A stretch of 24,641 nucleotides of DNA. Origin: DATJXG01 sp035500455 (GTDB taxonomy: Bacteria; Acidobacteriota; Terriglobia; Terriglobales; Acidobacteriaceae). Within the stretch, counting starts at the first letter, position 1. Every line of letters begins with the position of its first letter. Below the pieces are notes generated by a model. That model did no database searches. It saw nothing but the letters and a program-made list of their open reading frames with translations, and had not been told where the DNA came from. The DNA lies in the NCBI GenBank assembly GCA_035500455.1, contig DATJXG010000031.1:1-24641 (forward strand). The letters run 5' to 3'. Both the position numbers and the translations under genes were made by a program. Shown in pieces: positions 22,340 through 24,641 of the stretch.

Positions 22340-23029
22340 TCACCCGAATAATTCCGCCAACTCCTGCGGCGTATCCAGCACCACATCCGGGGGCGCAATC
22401 TGCAGCGTGTGCGGCGCGAAGCCGTAAGTTACGCCGCAAGTCCACAGCCCGGCATTGCGACCGGTCGTTATATCAATCGCGGAATCGCCGACGATGAGCG
22501 TCTCGTCCGGGTTCGCGCCAGCTTCCTTCAGAATGCTGCGCGCGCCCTCGGGATCGGGCTTCTTGGTGGGGAAGCTGTTGCCGCCGTAAACGCTGCCGAA
22601 GAATTCGCCCAATCCCAGGGCTTCCACGATCCCGCGCGAGGGGTTCACCGGCTTGTTGGAAAGAACAGCCATGGTGCGGGGGGTGCCGTTGGCAGAGCTG
22701 CGAATGGCGGCGAGGGCTTCCCTCACGCCCTCGTACACGTGAGTGTGGTCGAGCTTATGCACGCGATAATAGGAAAGAAAATATTCGAGGGCGCGAGTGA
22801 AAACACTTTCATCCTGCGGATCTCCCAAGGCCCGCCGCACCAGCATGGGCGCCCCATCACCGACGTAGGACGCCACCACGTCTCCCGCAAGCTCCGGCCG
22901 CTGCAGATGGCGCAGCATGGCGTTGACGGAATGAATCAGGTCCAGGCGCGAGTCAATCAGCGTGCCATCCAGATCGAAGATCAGCAGCTTGACGTGATGA
23001 GGGTCGAAATGGCGATGAAAGCGAATCAT
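22340..23029 (-). CDS. gph: HAD-family phosphatase, phosphoglycolate phosphatase-like
   Basis: 229 residues with all HAD motifs: FDLDGTLIDS at 18-27 (nucleophile D19, acid D21), LSNKP near 143, KKPDPEGARSILKEAG with the motif III Lys, and VGDSAIDITTGRNAG with the motif IV acids. The cap domain (about 28-110, HSVNAMLRHL and YVGDGAPMLVRRAL) matches Gph/pyrophosphatase-type C1 caps. The YVGDGAPMLVRRAL stretch favours 2-phosphoglycolate phosphatase, which removes phosphoglycolate arising from DNA repair or oxygenase chemistry. Other HAD substrates cannot be excluded. The ATG at 23029 follows an intergenic gap with repeats. The MFS gene lies downstream on the same strand about 240 bases away. Confidence 0.87.
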   Translation of the reverse strand: MIRFHRHFDPHHVKLLIFDLDGTLIDSRLDLIHSVNAMLRHLQRPELAGDVVASYVGDGAPMLVRRALGDPQDESVFTRALEYFLSYYRVHKLDHTHVYEGVREALAAIRSSANGTPRTMAVLSNKPVNPSRGIVEALGLGEFFGSVYGGNSFPTKKPDPEGARSILKEAGANPDETLIVGDSAIDITTGRNAGLWTCGVTYGFAPHTLQIAPPDVVLDTPQELAELFG

Positions 23030-23058
23030 GGATACAGTTCAGAATAGCATCCAGCACT

Positions 23059-23167
23059 CAGCAGCCGGCACTCAGCGCTGCAGGGCAGCGGCCCCAACCC
23101 GCACCCACCCTTGGGTGGTGGCATTAGTAACTATGTTTCCTGCCTAAATGCTGAGTGCCGAATGCTG
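23059..23167. repeat. Inverted repeat of the GCACTCAGC class between gph and the E1 gene
   Basis: CAGCAGCCGGCACTCAGC (23059-23076) is matched by the reverse complement of 23150-23167 at 16 of 18 bases. Further CAGCATCCAGCACTCAG and GCTGCATGCTG units extend the arms on both sides. The roughly 70-bp interior includes a small GGGTGG hairpin region and no gene. The two neighbouring genes diverge, so the repeat lies in a promoter region rather than a terminator position. Confidence 0.75.
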
Positions 23168-23177
23168 CATGCTGATT

Positions 23178-23183
23178 TACAAT
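23178..23183 (+). promoter_or_regulatory. Putative -10 box upstream of the E1 gene
   Basis: TACAAT lies 42 bases before the ATG at 23226, just after the right arm of an inverted repeat. No -35 match is visible at the usual distance. Similar TACAAT/TATAAT words precede three other plus-strand genes in the window. Confidence 0.3.
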
Positions 23184-23225
23184 AGCCCCTGCTGTTGGCT
23201 CTAAAACCCGTGACCAGGGCATTGG

Positions 23226-24641
23226 ATGGCGACCTCCAAAACCGACCTTAAACCGTCTGCAGTCGCCGAAAGCATCCAGAAGCGGGGAAAGCACTACCAG
23301 GGCCTTACCTCGCAGCAACTCATCGAGATATACCGCGTCATGTACACGGCGCGGCGGGTGGATGACCGCGAAATCCTGCTCAAACGCCAACAGAAGATTT
23401 ATTTCCAGATTTCCGGGGCCGGCCACGAAGCTGTGGGCGCAGCCGCCGGCCTGGTGCTGAAGCCCGGCTACGACTGGTTCTTTCCCTACTACCGCGACCG
23501 CGCGCTCTGCCTGGCGCTGGGCGTCACGCCCTACGAAATGCTGCTGCAAAGCGTGGGTGCGGCCGATGATCCCAGTTCCGGCGGTCGGCAGATGCCTTCG
23601 CACTGGAGCTATCCGCGGCTCAATATCGTTACCCAGTCCTCCTGCACGGGCACGCAGATTCTGCACGCCGTAGGCTGCTCCGAAACCCCGCGCTACCTGA
23701 TCGCTCACCCCGGAGCGGCCGATAAAGTGCCCGGCGACTACCGCGAGTTCAAGGAAGTCAACTTCCGCGGTGATGAAATCACCTATGTTTCGCTGGGCGA
23801 CGGCACCACCAGCGAGGGCGAGTTCTGGGAGTCTCTGAATGTGGCCTCCAACCGCAAACTGCCGCTGCTGTTCGTGGTGCAGGACAACGAGTATGCGATC
23901 TCCGTGCCGGTGGAGGTGCAAACTGCCGGGGGCAATATTTCTCACCTGGTCAATGGCTTCCCCAACTTTCATTTCGAGGAGATCGACGGCACCGATCCGG
24001 TGGAAAGCTACGCGGCCTTCAAGCGCTCCGCCGCGCACTGCCGCGCGGGAGACGGTCCGGCGTTCATCCACGCGCACGTGATCCGGCCGTATTCGCACTC
24101 GCTCTCCGATGACGAGCGCCTCTATCGCCCCGAGGCCGAGCGCCAGAAAGATCAGGCGCACGATCCGGTGCCGCGCATGCAGATGTTCCTGATCCGCGAG
24201 GGCATTCTGGACGAAAAGGGCATCAACCAACTGGAGAAGGAAGTCGATGACGCCATGCAGGAAGCCGCCGACAAGGCGCTGGCTGCGGCTCCGGCGCACG
24301 ATTCGGTCATGCACTATCTCTACTCCCCGGACGTTGATCCCACTTCCGCCGCTTTCGCCACCGAACCGGCGGCGGGCAATCACGACCACGGTGCGGAAGG
24401 CAAGAAGCAGGCGCCTAAAACCATGGCCGAACTGATCAATGCCACGCTGCGCGACGAAATGCGGCGCGATCCGCGCATCGTGATCTTCGGCGAAGACGTG
24501 GCCGATTGCAGCCGCGAGCAGTATCTGGAACAAAAACTCATCAAAGGCAAGGGCGGCGTTTTCAAGCTCACTGCCGGCCTGCAGAGCGAGTTCGGTACCG
24601 ACCGCGTATTCAATTCGCCGCTGGCCGAAGCCAGCATCATC
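23226..24641 (+). CDS. Fused alpha-beta E1 2-oxoacid dehydrogenase (branched-chain/pyruvate type), 3' end cut
   Basis: 472 codons are in the window and the frame is open to the last base. The first 390 residues are an E1 alpha subunit. They include QKIYFQISGAGHEAVGAAAG, a YYRDRALCLALG segment, SGGRQMPSHW, and the thiamine diphosphate motif GDGTTSEGEFWESLN starting at 191 and ending at QDN (219-221). From about residue 400 (MAELINATLRDEMRRDPRIV, IFGEDVAD) an E1 beta subunit begins and runs off the edge, with FNSPLAEASII last. Fused alpha-beta E1 chains occur in several bacteria. The enzyme decarboxylates a 2-oxoacid and passes the acyl group to a lipoyl E2. Branched-chain 2-oxoacid is the likelier substrate, but pyruvate is possible. 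An open antisense frame overlaps it but is not a gene. Confidence 0.92.
   Translation, partial: MATSKTDLKPSAVAESIQKRGKHYQGLTSQQLIEIYRVMYTARRVDDREILLKRQQKIYFQISGAGHEAVGAAAGLVLKPGYDWFFPYYRDRALCLALGVTPYEMLLQSVGAADDPSSGGRQMPSHWSYPRLNIVTQSSCTGTQILHAVGCSETPRYLIAHPGAADKVPGDYREFKEVNFRGDEITYVSLGDGTTSEGEFWESLNVASNRKLPLLFVVQDNEYAISVPVEVQTAGGNISHLVNGFPNFHFEEIDGTDPVESYAAFKRSAAHCRAGDGPAFIHAHVIRPYSHSLSDDERLYRPEAERQKDQAHDPVPRMQMFLIREGILDEKGINQLEKEVDDAMQEAADKALAAAPAHDSVMHYLYSPDVDPTSAAFATEPAAGNHDHGAEGKKQAPKTMAELINATLRDEMRRDPRIVIFGEDVADCSREQYLEQKLIKGKGGVFKLTAGLQSEFGTDRVFNSPLAEASII

Noticed and set aside
23124..24533. 470-codon open frame antisense to the E1 gene
   Set aside because: The plus strand has intact thiamine-enzyme motifs throughout; the antisense frame is a by-product of GC-rich codon use.
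1..24641. tRNA or rRNA genes
   Set aside because: No T-loop GTTCGAAT-type sequence with matching cloverleaf and no rRNA segment was seen by eye; a short RNA could still be missed.

Overview
The window is GC-rich bacterial chromosome with mostly housekeeping genes on both strands. The gene set suggests an Acidobacteriota genome, probably Terriglobia/Koribacter-like: paired small LuxR-type DNA-binding proteins, a fused ATP sulfurylase/APS kinase, a DUF1844 protein, a fused E1 alpha-beta dehydrogenase, and many intergenic inverted repeats. This assignment rests on recognised families and style only; the window has no rRNA or other marker that settles it.

Layout. 1-2.1 kb: a Sel1-repeat membrane-anchored protein with a terminator hairpin, two LuxR-type HTH genes on the minus strand (the second nested out of frame in the first), and about 700 bp without a convincing gene. 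2.1-3.6 kb: a family 2 glycosyltransferase, a block of inverted and tandem repeats, and a GxxExxY-family PD-(D/E)XK protein pointing into that block. 3.9-7.4 kb: a sulfate-activation cluster (Sat-CysC fusion, TauE/SafE transporter, CysQ-type phosphatase). 7.5-9.8 kb: a large TPR lipoprotein. 9.9-14.8 kb: a plus-strand run of YgfZ, a 4-TM protein, DUF1844, an MBL-fold hydrolase, RibF and UbiE/MenG. 14.9-17.2 kb: a minus-strand pair, a secreted PpiC/SurA-like foldase and an atypical SDR. 17.4-20.7 kb: a CDF transporter with three C-terminal domains, a frameshifted four-helix-bundle gene between inverted repeats, an OsmC protein and an EamA transporter. 20.8-23.0 kb: minus-strand MFS transporter and phosphoglycolate phosphatase. 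23.2 kb to the end: a fused branched-chain/pyruvate-type E1 dehydrogenase cut by the window edge.

How genes work together. Sat-CysC makes APS and PAPS, CysQ removes PAP/PAPS, and the TauE-type protein probably moves sulfite, sulfate or an organosulfur anion. RibF supplies FMN/FAD and UbiE methylates quinones. YgfZ and OsmC fit iron-sulfur and peroxide homeostasis.

The most unusual feature is the intergenic DNA. At least seven gaps hold imperfect inverted repeats of a few sequence classes. Two unrelated small-protein families (GxxExxY and four-helix-bundle) each sit directly beside or between such repeats, while related copies stand alone elsewhere. One 20-bp word occurs twice, in opposite orientation, about 5.9 kb apart. 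This could be a REP/RAYT-like relationship between repeats and small proteins, but that is an inference.
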